A DNA stretch of 64,000 bases from the NCBI RefSeq assembly GCF_019203985.1, contig NZ_JAGSPD010000016.1, forward strand, positions 1 through 64,000, in the 5' to 3' direction. Within the stretch, counting starts at the first letter, position 1, and each line of letters opens with the position of its first letter. This DNA comes from Winogradskyella luteola (GTDB taxonomy: Bacteria > Bacteroidota > Bacteroidia > Flavobacteriales > Flavobacteriaceae). Shown one piece after another: positions 30,133-39,212 of the stretch. Under the pieces are notes generated by a model. It worked only from the letters and a program-made list of their open reading frames with translations. It ran no database searches and was not told where the DNA came from. The translations under genes and the position numbers were made by a program.

Positions 30133-30537
30133 ATGGAAGAACTTACACTGACCACACCTGCACTTTTATTCTCAGCAATATCTTTAATAATGTTGGCCTA
30201 TACCAACCGGTTTTTAGCTTATGCAGCAGTTATCAGAAACTTAAGCGATAAGTATTTAGAAAAGAAAGAAGATTCGTTAATACGGCAAATAGATAACCTA
30301 AAACTAAGACTTAACTTAACACGTTGGATGCAAATTTTTGGAATATCAAGTCTTTTGTTATGTGTACTTACAATGTTTTTAATTTATATAGACCAGCACA
30401 CATTTGCTATTTGGACTTTTGGTATTGCCCTGATATTGCTTATATTATCACTAGCATTTTTAATTAGGGAAATTCAAATTTCCACAAAAGCGTTAGCACA
30501 TCATTTAAGCGATATGGAGGATAATTTAAAAAAGTAA
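30133..30537 (+). CDS. DUF2721 membrane protein
   Basis: A 134-residue inner-membrane protein with three transmembrane segments: near the N-terminus, at about 75-95 and at about 100-118. The DUF2721 pattern is clear: an N-terminal helix followed by NRFLAYAAVIRNLSDKY, a charged helical loop, then the hydrophobic pair. Function is not known for any member of this family. It lies between a terminator and the sigma factor gene, 88 bases upstream of it. Confidence 0.8.
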   Translation: MEELTLTTPALLFSAISLIMLAYTNRFLAYAAVIRNLSDKYLEKKEDSLIRQIDNLKLRLNLTRWMQIFGISSLLLCVLTMFLIYIDQHTFAIWTFGIALILLILSLAFLIREIQISTKALAHHLSDMEDNLKK

Positions 30538-30625
30538 GAATTTTTTTAAAATTTATGTGACTTATTAAAAATATCTGTGTCTTAAAGGAGTAACTAACGA
30601 AGTTAAAACGAACTAAAAAAATAAA

Positions 30626-31213
30626 TTGACAACAGACGCTGTTCATACCCTAACCGATGAAGCGCTAGTAGAAGCAATCGTAAAAACCAACGATACCTTG
30701 TTGTTTGAGGTTCTATACGATAGATATGCTACTATGGTTTACAACAAATGCTATGGGTTTGCCAATAGTGTTGATGAAGCCAAAGATCTGACACAAGATG
30801 TTTTTTTAAGAGTCTTTGTAAAACTGGCAAGTTTTAAGGGGAAATCAAAGTTTTCAACGTGGTTATATGCTTTTACTTATAATCATTGTGTAAATTACGT
30901 AACTAGAAACACAGCCAAAAAGATTGAAAAGAAAGCGATAAGTTCTGATAGTATTGAAAATATAAGAGAAGACATAGACTCTACACGCGAACTAGAAACT
31001 ATGCGCGCAGAAAAGTTGAAAAAGGTAATGGAGTTGATTTCGCCAGAAGACAAGATGATCTTATTGCTAAAGTATCAAGATAGTTTATCAATCAAAGAAT
31101 TATCTGAAGCATTAGATATTGGTGAAAGCGCAGTTAAGATGCGTTTAAAAAGAGCAAAAGAAAAACTTGTACATAAGTACGATAACTATACGAAAGATGG
31201 AGAATCCATTTAA
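30626..31213 (+). CDS. ECF-type RNA polymerase sigma factor (TTG start)
   Basis: A 195-residue sigma-70 family factor with region 2 (LFEVLYDRYATMVYNKCYG, then DEAKDLTQDVFLRVF and FSTWLYAFTYNHC) and region 4 (SPEDKMILLLKYQDSLSIKE, then IGESAVKMRLKRAKEKL). The frame has no upstream ATG: an in-frame stop lies at 30614, and the first internal ATG (about residue 37) would delete part of region 2. TTG at 30626 is therefore the start, following an A-rich leader. The gene end overlaps the next gene by 17 bases, as is normal for sigma/anti-sigma pairs. Confidence 0.92.
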   Translation: MTTDAVHTLTDEALVEAIVKTNDTLLFEVLYDRYATMVYNKCYGFANSVDEAKDLTQDVFLRVFVKLASFKGKSKFSTWLYAFTYNHCVNYVTRNTAKKIEKKAISSDSIENIREDIDSTRELETMRAEKLKKVMELISPEDKMILLLKYQDSLSIKELSEALDIGESAVKMRLKRAKEKLVHKYDNYTKDGESI

Positions 31214-31376
31214 GCAAATAAATCAACCTTTAAAAGAGGTTCCGGCAGAACTCAAAGGTAAAGTCATGCACGATATTGCTATGGCAAAGCTATTTATGGA
31301 ATTAGCTGAGTTGTTTTCGTATAATATTGGCCATGTGATTGATAGTGTAACAAGCAAAAGAAAAAATAATACTTAA
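31197..31376 (+). CDS. Small protein encoded with the ECF sigma factor
   Basis: A 59-residue protein starting at ATG 31197 (MENPFKQINQPLKEVPAELK), overlapping the sigma gene by 17 bases. The sequence KGKVMHDIAMAKLFMELAELF forms an amphipathic helix. No transmembrane segment, Zn-binding HxxxCxxC or other anti-sigma motif is seen. The position and overlap suggest an anti-sigma or modulator role, but the small size makes it unlike classical anti-sigma factors. Related short proteins follow ECF genes elsewhere in Flavobacteriia. Function is inference. Confidence 0.7.
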   Translation: MENPFKQINQPLKEVPAELKGKVMHDIAMAKLFMELAELFSYNIGHVIDSVTSKRKNNT

Positions 31377-31380
31377 ATAT

Positions 31381-31410
31381 ACCCTAACATTATAAACCCT
31401 AACATTATAA
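31381..31410 (+). repeat. Perfect 15-bp tandem repeat upstream of the MscS-like gene
   Basis: Two exact copies of accctaacattataa lie side by side, ending 10 bases before the start codon. A partial inverted copy (ggttagggttata) follows the gene at about 32253. It may be a regulator-binding site. Confidence 0.7.
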
Positions 31411-31419
31411 TTATTTAGT

Positions 31420-32253
31420 ATGGAAAAAATAACAAATTTTAAAGATTCAGCTATGCAATCGTTGTCTGCAATGTGGCCAGAAGTATCTGCACTTGTTCTC
31501 AAAGCTTTGGGAGCAATTCTTATTTTGATTATAGGTTGGTTAATAACTAAGCTTATAGTTAAAGCGATAAGAAAAATTTTAAAATTAGCCAAAGCCAACA
31601 AGCTTGATAATAGACTCAACGATATTGAAATTATTGAAGGTAAGAAGCTCAATTTTGACACCATCAAGATTGTCTCAAAGTTTGTGAAATGGATCATGTA
31701 TATTATATTACTGATTATGATTTCTGATACTTTGGGATTAGAGGTTATATCTAACAAAATAAGTGAATTATTATCCTACTTACCTCAGTTGTTTACAGCT
31801 CTAGTAATATTTATACTAGGATTGTTATTTGCCAATTTTATAAAGAACAGTCTTAAATCTCTGTTTGAATCCATGGACTTATCCGGTAGTAAAATAATAA
31901 GTCAGGTTGTATTCTTTTTAATATTAACATTTGTTTCTATTACAGCACTGAATCAAGCAGGTGTTGATACAGAGATTGTTACAAGTAATATTACAATGAT
32001 AATGGCAGCTTTCCTTTTGGCATTTGCAATTGCTTTTGGACTCGGAGCTAGAGAAGTTGTCGGCAAATTATTGAGATCTTTTTATGCGCGTAAAACGTTT
32101 GAGGTGGGTCAAAAAATTATATTCAATGATAAAGATTATACTATAGATGAGGTAAAAAGTATATCTGTAGTATTAAAAAATAAAAGCGGTAGATTAATAG
32201 TGCCGATCAATGACATTACGGAGAATCAAGTACAATTACAGGACCAACTATAA
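31420..32253 (+). CDS. MscS-like mechanosensitive ion channel protein
   Basis: A 277-residue membrane protein with four or five transmembrane segments (about 22-48, 90-110, 125-145, 160-178, 192-210). The last is the pore-lining helix, typical of MscS: MAAFLLAFAIAFGLGAREVVG, followed by a short beta-rich domain with FEVGQKIIFNDKDYTIDEV and RLIVPINDI. It would open under membrane tension to release solutes on osmotic downshock. The C-terminal cytoplasmic cage of E. coli MscS is missing, so this is a short variant. It follows the ECF operon on the same strand after 43 bases. Confidence 0.88.
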   Translation: MEKITNFKDSAMQSLSAMWPEVSALVLKALGAILILIIGWLITKLIVKAIRKILKLAKANKLDNRLNDIEIIEGKKLNFDTIKIVSKFVKWIMYIILLIMISDTLGLEVISNKISELLSYLPQLFTALVIFILGLLFANFIKNSLKSLFESMDLSGSKIISQVVFFLILTFVSITALNQAGVDTEIVTSNITMIMAAFLLAFAIAFGLGAREVVGKLLRSFYARKTFEVGQKIIFNDKDYTIDEVKSISVVLKNKSGRLIVPINDITENQVQLQDQL

Positions 32254-32326
32254 GGTTAGGGTTATAGATTATTTTATTATTATTTCTTCAGATAAAATAT
32301 GTGTGGTCCTGTCGTACTTGACGTAT

Positions 32327-32359
32327 AAAACCTCTTCATTTCGAAGAGGTTTTCTTTTT
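32327..32359. terminator. Bidirectional terminator between the channel and helicase genes
   Basis: aaaacctcttc / gaagaggtttt forms an 11-bp stem with a 5-base loop, with TTTTCTTTTT on the right and A-rich sequence on the left. Confidence 0.75.
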
Positions 32360-32414
32360 ACTTAAAACCACCAGACCAGCTACATTAAGATAAAAAGTAT
32401 GTTATTTACTGTCT

Positions 32415-32454
32415 GTTCGAGTGATTTTGAGGCACGAAAAATTATATCGAGAAC
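32415..32454. repeat. Possible dispersed TCGAG-type repeat
   Basis: gttcga and tcgagaac arms about 26 bases apart lie in the gap before the helicase gene. Sequences with GTTCGAG...TCGAGAAC are scattered through many Flavobacteriia genomes. Only one copy is seen here, so this rests on recognition. Confidence 0.35.
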
Positions 32455-32527
32455 TATTTTTTGTAATGAATAATAGACAAGTATTATGCAACTTTTCCAA
32501 GGGGATATTTTCTACCTAGAATAGCAG

Positions 32528-33883
32528 TTACTTTCTTCTTTTATTTCGCCTATTGTAATTTTTATCACCACGTGTTTTGGGTTTTTTATATTTTTTGGCA
32601 ATTTCCAGTCGATAAGATCCACCTAGGTTTTCCTTTTTATTTTTTTCCTTCTTTTCATGGAAAGCAGGTCCTGGCGCATCTTCGTCACGTCGTTTTGTAG
32701 GGTTATAGTGCTCTTTAATCTGTGGACGCTCCTCTTCGATCAGCTCCTTAGATATTTCTATGGTATCAGGGATATTTAGAGTTTCAATGGTCATGTCCAT
32801 TAACTCCTCGATACGCTGACACGCTTCTTGTTCTTTTTCGGTTGAAAATAAAATAGCCACACCTTCTTTTTCTGCACGACCAGTTCTACCAATTCTGTGC
32901 ATATAGTTTTCAGGATAATCTGGCGTATCAAAATTTATAACGTGTGTTACATCATCAATATCCAAACCCCTTGCCATAACATCTGTGGCAACAAGCAGTC
33001 TATGTTCACCTTCCCTAAATTGTTCTATACTACGTAATCTGTAATTCTGCGTTTTGTTCGAATGGATGACGCAAGTCTGATTAGGAAATAATGCTTCAAG
33101 TTTATCGAACAAGCGATCTGCCATTTTTTTATAGGCGACAAAAATTAAAACTCTAGAAAATTCATCTTCATTTTGAAGCAAGTTTTCGAGTAAATTTACT
33201 TTGGTGTAAAAATTAGGAACATCGTAGCGTAGTTGTTTAATATTCTCTAGTGGTGTTCCCGAAACAGCGATAGAAACTTTAGTTGGATTAACAAAAAAGT
33301 CTGAAATTAAATCATCAACATCTTTGGTCATTGTTGCAGAGAACATGATATTTTGGCGACGTTCAGGAAGAATATCAAAAATGTTCATAAGCTGATGTCT
33401 AAAGCCTAGATCGAGCATTACATCAACTTCATCAATCACTAATTTCTGAATGGACTTTAATTGTAAAACTCTACTCACTGCTAAATCATAAAGTCTGCCT
33501 GGAGTAGCAACAATAATATCTTGTCCTTGAGCTACTGCCTGTTTCTGTGTATTAATATTTGTGCCACCATAAACTCCCAACACGCGATTATTTATATATT
33601 TTGAAAGTTTTTCAATTTCATTGACGACTTGTACCACCAACTCTCGTGTAGGTACCAATACCAATACCCTTGGATTATCTTGTCTAGAGTATTTAAGATT
33701 ACGCAAAATGGGTAGCATGTAAGCAAACGTCTTACCAGTACCAGTCTGGGCAATACCGACAACATCTTTACCAGAAGCTACAACACTAAAGGATTCTGCC
33801 TGTACCGGAGTTGGAGTGGTAAAGCCCAAATCTTCTAAAGCGTTATATAGAGGAGTATTTAAGTTTAAATCTTGAAAAGTCAC
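32528..33883 (-). CDS. DEAD-box family ATP-dependent RNA helicase with DEVD motif
   Basis: A 451-residue helicase. The Q motif lies at the start, and Walker A is AQTGTGKT (45-52), motif Ia LVPTREL, motif III SATM, and motif VI HRIGRTGR. Motif II, normally DEAD, reads DEVD at 151-154. The C-terminal tail is strongly basic (KKYKKPKTRGDKNYNRRNKR) and probably binds RNA. This branch resembles RhlE/DbpA-like helicases of Bacteroidota that act in ribosome assembly and RNA turnover, often during cold adaptation. It is transcribed alone, with a TATCTTTG box upstream. Confidence 0.93.
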   Translation of the reverse strand: MTFQDLNLNTPLYNALEDLGFTTPTPVQAESFSVVASGKDVVGIAQTGTGKTFAYMLPILRNLKYSRQDNPRVLVLVPTRELVVQVVNEIEKLSKYINNRVLGVYGGTNINTQKQAVAQGQDIIVATPGRLYDLAVSRVLQLKSIQKLVIDEVDVMLDLGFRHQLMNIFDILPERRQNIMFSATMTKDVDDLISDFFVNPTKVSIAVSGTPLENIKQLRYDVPNFYTKVNLLENLLQNEDEFSRVLIFVAYKKMADRLFDKLEALFPNQTCVIHSNKTQNYRLRSIEQFREGEHRLLVATDVMARGLDIDDVTHVINFDTPDYPENYMHRIGRTGRAEKEGVAILFSTEKEQEACQRIEELMDMTIETLNIPDTIEISKELIEEERPQIKEHYNPTKRRDEDAPGPAFHEKKEKNKKENLGGSYRLEIAKKYKKPKTRGDKNYNRRNKRRK

Positions 33884-33900
33884 AATATCATTTTATGTCG

Positions 33901-33908
33901 CAAAGATA
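33901..33908 (-). promoter_or_regulatory. Probable -7 element of the helicase gene
   Basis: TATCTTTG on the minus strand, 18 bases upstream of the start codon. A TTG with only 13-base spacing is present, so the -33 element is uncertain. Confidence 0.5.
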
Positions 33909-34039
33909 CACTTCTTTCCTGCAAGAGGAAGTTTTGAATTCTTTACAGAATACAAAAGGCCATTCAGGTTTTTAAAACCCCTGAGCCCTAACTTCATTTT
34001 TGTGTTAAAATTCGGTAAATTGCGTCAATAATTTTTCTA

Positions 34040-35341
34040 TTGAGGACAATACATCGGCATTCACTAAAGCATTCTGAAAAGCTTAAAGAGCAGCTCTTAA
34101 GTTGGAGCCAGCAATTTGATGATGTGGTTTGGTTAGATTCTAACAGGCATTCTGATAAATACAGCAGTTACGATGCAATTTTGGCTGTCGACGCTTTTAC
34201 AAGTTTAAAAACCGATTATTATGATGCTTTTGAACGTTTGCAAGAGTATCAAGCATTAACAAAGGATTGGATTTTTGGCTATCTCACATACGACTTAAAA
34301 AATACGACCGAAGACTTAAAATCTCAAAATTTTGATGGTTTAGAATTTCCTGACCTATACTTTTTTCAACCTAAAAAGTTGTTTTTAATAAAAGATAATG
34401 AGTTGGAAATTCAATATCTAAAAATGGTAGATGATGAGCTTGAAGAAGATATTTCGGTCATCAGTTCTATTGTCATTCCCAAGCAAAGCGAGGCATCTCA
34501 TAAAGAAAATCCAATTAAAATTAAACTTAGAATCCATAAAGACGAGTATTTTGAAAAAGTAAATAAAATGCTCAATCACATACAACGAGGAGATATCTAT
34601 GAAGCTAATTTTTGTCAGGAGTTTTATGCTGAAGACAACGAGATCAACCCACTACAAACGTTTAAAAAACTTAATGATATTTCAAAACCACCGTATGCAA
34701 CATTTTTAAAAGTGAATGACAACTATCTGTTATCGGCTTCTCCAGAGCGTTACATTAAAAAAGAAGGAAATACAGTAATTTCTCAGCCGATAAAGGGTAC
34801 GGCTAAGCGTTCCGAGAATAAAGTGGAAGATGCCCAACTTGCTAAGAATTTATCAAACGACGAAAAAGAGCGTAGCGAAAACATAATGATAGTAGATTTG
34901 GTACGTAACGATTTATCACACACAGCAAAAAAGGGTAGTGTAAAGGTAGAGGAATTGTGTAAGGTCTATTCATTTTTGCAGGTGCATCAAATGATTTCTA
35001 CGATTTCTTCAAGAGTTGCTGAAGAGGTTAAGCCTGTTGAAATTTTAAAAACCACGTTTCCAATGGGAAGTATGACGGGAGCTCCGAAGATTTCAGCAAT
35101 GAAAATCATCGAAGATATAGAGGAAACTAAACGTGGTTTGTATTCAGGTTCTGTTGGCTATTTCACACCTCGTGGAAATTTCGACTTTAATGTTATTATA
35201 CGTAGCATTCTATATAATGCATCAAAGCAATATATTTCCTATTCTGTCGGTAGTGCTATAACCGCAAAAAGCGACCCTCTAAAAGAATACGAAGAATGCC
35301 TTATTAAAGCTAAGGCTATGCGAGAGGTACTCGAAAATTAG
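34040..35341 (+). CDS. pabB: Aminodeoxychorismate synthase component I (TTG start)
   Basis: A 433-residue chorismate-binding enzyme that with PabA converts chorismate to 4-amino-4-deoxychorismate for folate synthesis. The lysine motif PIKGTAKR (about 250), rather than PIAGT, marks PabB over TrpE. Other family blocks are EANFCQEF, ASPERYI, NIMIVDLVRNDLS, GSMTGAPKISAM and the closing EYEECLIKAKAM. The start must be TTG 34040: a stop lies in frame at 34016 and no ATG occurs before the conserved N-terminal region. No pabA or pabC is adjacent. It is separated from the divergent helicase by 156 bases. Confidence 0.92.
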   Translation: MRTIHRHSLKHSEKLKEQLLSWSQQFDDVVWLDSNRHSDKYSSYDAILAVDAFTSLKTDYYDAFERLQEYQALTKDWIFGYLTYDLKNTTEDLKSQNFDGLEFPDLYFFQPKKLFLIKDNELEIQYLKMVDDELEEDISVISSIVIPKQSEASHKENPIKIKLRIHKDEYFEKVNKMLNHIQRGDIYEANFCQEFYAEDNEINPLQTFKKLNDISKPPYATFLKVNDNYLLSASPERYIKKEGNTVISQPIKGTAKRSENKVEDAQLAKNLSNDEKERSENIMIVDLVRNDLSHTAKKGSVKVEELCKVYSFLQVHQMISTISSRVAEEVKPVEILKTTFPMGSMTGAPKISAMKIIEDIEETKRGLYSGSVGYFTPRGNFDFNVIIRSILYNASKQYISYSVGSAITAKSDPLKEYEECLIKAKAMREVLEN

Positions 35342-35399
35342 CTTTCGTGATTATACGTTATAGTTGGAAATGCTTTGTCTCGTTATATTTTGAAAGCGC

Positions 35400-36089
35400 T
35401 CATTCCAAATGACTTCTAAAACTTTTCTTTACCCTATCAAAAATCAGTGTTACACGTTCGGTAGTAATATGTTTTATTTTGGCGATTTCATCAAAATCCA
35501 GATTTCCAAAAATGTATAAATCCACAATGTTAGAAATATTAATGGGCAACCAATTGTAGAATCGACCGAATACTTTTGGGGATTCTGTTGGAGATAAATT
35601 TTCCAACTCAAAAGCTTTTAAAATTGAAGTTTCTTTATCTTCATACAAATACAAAGGATTGCCTTGGTCTTGTTGATATGATATATCACTTAATTCTGTA
35701 TTTAAGATCAAGTCCAAGTCTGCATCAATAGTATAGTCTTCACCTAATTTTGACAATTCGTCTTTTAAAATAACATCTGTACTTATAGTGTTTTTATGAT
35801 AGGCTTCCTTTTTAAAAAGGGTATTCATATAATTATCTACCAATTTAAAAAGCTCAAGTTTTACGGCCATTTTTTCAGCTTCAATATTAAAACCATTACT
35901 GTACAGTTTAATTATACAATCGTCTATAATACCATTGGAAGAGTACATGTTTTTTGGTAAAATACCAGTCGTTTCGGCAATATAAATGCGGTGTTTTACA
36001 TAAGGGTGTAAATGTGAAACTACAGAAAGTACCTTTTTGTCAAAGGTAGTCTGTGCAGATTTTGATGAAAGTTCTTTAAATGTGCTCAT
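35400..36089 (-). CDS. Divergent sigma-factor-like protein of Flavobacteriia
   Basis: A 229-residue cytoplasmic protein. The first 75 residues look like sigma region 2 (VVSHLHPYVKHRIYIAETTG, then SSNGIIDDCIIKLYSNGF), and the last 45 like region 4 with a helix-turn-helix: IVDLYIFGNLDFDEIAKIK, then TTERVTLIFDRVKKSFRSHL. The middle is acidic. Key residues differ from standard ECF sigma factors, so automatic annotation may call it hypothetical. It lies alone between pabB and tilS and has no anti-sigma partner. Role as a sigma factor is inference from the domain pattern. Confidence 0.65.
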   Translation of the reverse strand: MSTFKELSSKSAQTTFDKKVLSVVSHLHPYVKHRIYIAETTGILPKNMYSSNGIIDDCIIKLYSNGFNIEAEKMAVKLELFKLVDNYMNTLFKKEAYHKNTISTDVILKDELSKLGEDYTIDADLDLILNTELSDISYQQDQGNPLYLYEDKETSILKAFELENLSPTESPKVFGRFYNWLPINISNIVDLYIFGNLDFDEIAKIKHITTERVTLIFDRVKKSFRSHLE

Positions 36090-36206
36090 AACCTATAATT
36101 TTAATGTTTCTTAAAGCTATAAATATTGACAGTATAATTTTATGACAAATATCATTTTGCCTTAAATAGTACTGGCAGGGCTCTATCAATATTGTATCTT
36201 TACCAG

Positions 36207-37526
36207 ATGTTAGACGCTTTTAAAACACAGATTAAATTACGTTTTGCGTACTTACAACAGGCCAGAATTGTTATTGCTATTTCTGGTGGAGTTGATAGCG
36301 TGGTTTTGGCATATTTGTGCAAGGGTTTAAAGCTGAACTTTGCTTTGGCACATTGTAATTTTAATTTACGCGGAGACGAAAGCAATGCTGATGAAGACTT
36401 TGTGTTAGAGTTGGGTGAGCATTTGGATGTAGAAGTTTTTATTCAAAATTTTGATACACAAGCCTACGCAGATGAGCATAAACGCTCTATCCAAATGGCA
36501 GCAAGAGAATTGCGTTACAATTGGTTTAGTGAGCTGGCTAAACAGTTACATTTTGCCTATATCCTTACTGCGCACCATGCAGATGATAATCTCGAAACCT
36601 TTTTAATCAATTTTACACGAGGAACCGGATTAAATGGTTTAACAGGAATTCCAGAAATTAATGATAATGTCGTTAGACCTTTACTGAAATTTTCAAGAGA
36701 GCAGATTGAGGATTATGCCAAAACTAATGATATAGAATGGAGAGAAGACAGCAGCAACTCATCTAGGAAATACCTTAGAAATAAACTACGTCACGAGCTG
36801 GTGCCAATTCTAAAAGAAATCAACCCGCAGTTATTGGACAGTTTTCAAAGCACATTAAACAATTTAAATGACACTGCAGATATTGTAGAAGAGAGTCTTA
36901 ATGCCGTTGCAAAACGAGCCATTGTAAGTATTGGTAAAAATGGTATTACCTACAAGGTTTCAGAATTTAAAAAAGTGAATAATCCTAAAGCTTACTTGTT
37001 TGAAATGTTTAAGGATTATGGTTTTACAGAATGGAAAGACATACTAAACTTATTAGATGCTGAAACTGGTAAATACGTAAAATCTCATACACATAGACTG
37101 ATAAAACACCGTGAGTTTTTAATTCTAACACTTCATAACTCAAATACATTAGATGCTATTGCACTGAGTGCAAACGAAGTGCAATCTGGTAAATGCGAAA
37201 CATCGATTGGAAATTTCTTTTTCAATGAAGTAAATGTTGGTCTAAAAAATTCGAAAGATTGTATTTATGTCGATAAAGACAAGTTGAGTTTCCCTTTAGA
37301 ACTAAGAGTTTGGCGGAACGGTGATATGTTTTATCCATTAGGTATGAAAGGCAAGAAGAGAGTGAGTAAATATCTCAAGGATGAAAAACTGTCAGTAGTA
37401 GAAAAAGAAAATACTTGGGTTTTGACTTCAGAAGACAAAATCATTTGGGTTGTAGGGTTGAGAGCAGATAATCAATTTAAAGTGACCGGAGATACCAAGC
37501 AAATTTTGAAAATAGAATTGAGTTGA
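36207..37526 (+). CDS. tilS: tRNA(Ile)-lysidine synthase
   Basis: A 439-residue enzyme starting at ATG 36207 ([13 protein letters not shown]); a TTG 15 bases upstream is in frame but overlaps a possible -7 box (TATCTTTA) and is not needed. The N-terminal N-type ATP pyrophosphatase domain has the P-loop SGGVDS (26-31), then [16 protein letters not shown] and [12 protein letters not shown] with [12 protein letters not shown]. The C-terminal region carries the TilS tRNA-binding domain. It places lysidine at position 34 of the AUA-reading tRNA, an essential modification. The next gene begins within its stop codon, so the two are translationally coupled. Confidence 0.95.
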   Translation: MLDAFKTQIKLRFAYLQQARIVIAISGGVDSVVLAYLCKGLKLNFALAHCNFNLRGDESNADEDFVLELGEHLDVEVFIQNFDTQAYADEHKRSIQMAARELRYNWFSELAKQLHFAYILTAHHADDNLETFLINFTRGTGLNGLTGIPEINDNVVRPLLKFSREQIEDYAKTNDIEWREDSSNSSRKYLRNKLRHELVPILKEINPQLLDSFQSTLNNLNDTADIVEESLNAVAKRAIVSIGKNGITYKVSEFKKVNNPKAYLFEMFKDYGFTEWKDILNLLDAETGKYVKSHTHRLIKHREFLILTLHNSNTLDAIALSANEVQSGKCETSIGNFFFNEVNVGLKNSKDCIYVDKDKLSFPLELRVWRNGDMFYPLGMKGKKRVSKYLKDEKLSVVEKENTWVLTSEDKIIWVVGLRADNQFKVTGDTKQILKIELS

Positions 37527-39145
37527 TTTTAAAAGGAAACATAGTAGATATACTTAACCGTAAAATATTCAAAGGAGAAATTACCATTGAAGACGGTAAA
37601 ATAAAAAGTATCGACGAAAGAGATTGCACAGAGAATCATTACATACTTCCCGGTTTTGTAGATGCCCATATACACATTGAAAGTTCAATGTTAGTACCTT
37701 CTGAGTTTGCTAAAATAGCCGTAAAGCATGGCACTGTAGCTACGGTTTCCGATCCTCATGAAATCGCTAATGTACTTGGAATAAAAGGTGTTGAATTTAT
37801 GATAGAGAACGGCAAGCAAACACCTTTTAAGTTCAATTTCGGTGCGCCTTCATGTGTGCCAGCGACAAGCTTTGAATCTGCTGGTGCCGTAATCGATTCA
37901 GATGCTATTAAAACCCTAATGGCAAATCCAGATATTAAGTATTTGGCAGAAATGATGAATTACCCGGGAGTTGTTTATGATGATGCCCAAGTCCTAAAAA
38001 AAATAGAATGGGCAAAATATTATAATAAGCCCATTGACGGCCATGCACCAGGGTTAAGAGGAGATGATTTAACCAAATACATTTCAACAGGTATTTCTAC
38101 GGATCATGAATGCTTCACGAATGAAGAAGGTTTGGAAAAGCTTCAAAAGGGAATGAAGGTTATTATAAGAGAGGGAAGTGCGGCTAAGAATTTTGAAGCT
38201 TTAATCGGTTTATTGGATGAGCATTACGAACATATGATGTTCTGCTCAGATGATAAACATCCAGATGATTTATTACTAGGTCATATTGATCAATTGTGTG
38301 CAAGAGCGGTCTCAAAAGGTATTGATATTTTTAAAGTATTGCGAGCAGCTTGTGTTAATCCGGTAGCCCATTATAATCTAGATGTTGGTTTGCTGAACGT
38401 TGGTGATAATGCAGATTGTATCGTAATTGAAGATCTAAAGGATTTTAAAACGCTTCAAACTTACATTGATGGAGAATTGGTTTATAACGATGGTGTTTCA
38501 AGAATAAAGCACGTTGAATTTAAAAACCTAAATAACTTCAAAACTGATAAAAAAGAAGTTTCAGATTTTAAATTTGAATCTAAGGCTGAACAAATTCGAG
38601 TCATTGAATGTTTGGATGGTGAATTGGTTACTAATAAGATTATTGAAAACGCTAAAAATGAAGATGGAAATTTAGTTTCCGATACCGAAAATGATGTTCT
38701 AAAAATAGCCGTTGTTAATCGGTATAAGAATGAAAAACCAGCAATAGCCTTTATTAAGAATTTTGGACTTAAAGAAGGTGCGATAGCTTCTTCTGTTGCT
38801 CATGATTCGCATAATATCATTGCTGTTGGAGTTTCTGATGCGGCGATTTGCAAAGCAGTTAATCTTTTGGTTCAACATGAAGGTGGCATATGTGCTGTCA
38901 GCGATAAAGTACAAAAGGTTGTCGCATTACCCGTTGCTGGAATAATGAGTGATAAAGATGCGGAAACTATAGGGAAACAATATTCAGAATTAGATGATAT
39001 GGCAAAGCAATTGGGAAGCCAGCTTCATGCTCCATACATGAGTTTGTCGTTTATGGCTTTACTGGTAATTCCTTCATTAAAATTAAGCGATAAAGGTTTG
39101 TTTGATGGAAAAGAATTTAACTTCATTAAAGTAGAAGTAGCTTAA
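37523..39145 (+). CDS. ade: Adenine deaminase (TTG start)
   Basis: A 540-residue metal-dependent hydrolase converting adenine to hypoxanthine. The N-terminal metal-binding HxH is H49/H51 ([11 protein letters not shown]), followed by [13 protein letters not shown] and the GHAPGL and [11 protein letters not shown] blocks. The C-terminal half carries the ade-specific domain: [16 protein letters not shown] and HEGGICAV. The start is TTG 37523, overlapping the tilS stop by four bases (TTGA). No ATG lies near, and the family N-terminus [10 protein letters not shown] supports this start. Expected in the cytoplasm for purine salvage. Confidence 0.94.
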   Translation: MILKGNIVDILNRKIFKGEITIEDGKIKSIDERDCTENHYILPGFVDAHIHIESSMLVPSEFAKIAVKHGTVATVSDPHEIANVLGIKGVEFMIENGKQTPFKFNFGAPSCVPATSFESAGAVIDSDAIKTLMANPDIKYLAEMMNYPGVVYDDAQVLKKIEWAKYYNKPIDGHAPGLRGDDLTKYISTGISTDHECFTNEEGLEKLQKGMKVIIREGSAAKNFEALIGLLDEHYEHMMFCSDDKHPDDLLLGHIDQLCARAVSKGIDIFKVLRAACVNPVAHYNLDVGLLNVGDNADCIVIEDLKDFKTLQTYIDGELVYNDGVSRIKHVEFKNLNNFKTDKKEVSDFKFESKAEQIRVIECLDGELVTNKIIENAKNEDGNLVSDTENDVLKIAVVNRYKNEKPAIAFIKNFGLKEGAIASSVAHDSHNIIAVGVSDAAICKAVNLLVQHEGGICAVSDKVQKVVALPVAGIMSDKDAETIGKQYSELDDMAKQLGSQLHAPYMSLSFMALLVIPSLKLSDKGLFDGKEFNFIKVEVA

Positions 39146-39212
39146 TGTTACAGTTGGCAACAAATTTATTTATAGATCATTTTCCGCTTTGGGAAATTAA
39201 AAAGGCTTTTTT

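Noticed and set aside
31302..31757. 151-residue frame opposite the MscS-like gene
   Set aside because: Shadow frame with no start context and low-complexity Leu/Ile/Ser composition.
36192..36206. TTG start for tilS 15 bases upstream of the ATG
   Set aside because: The ATG at 36207 matches the family N-terminus; the upstream bases look like a promoter box.
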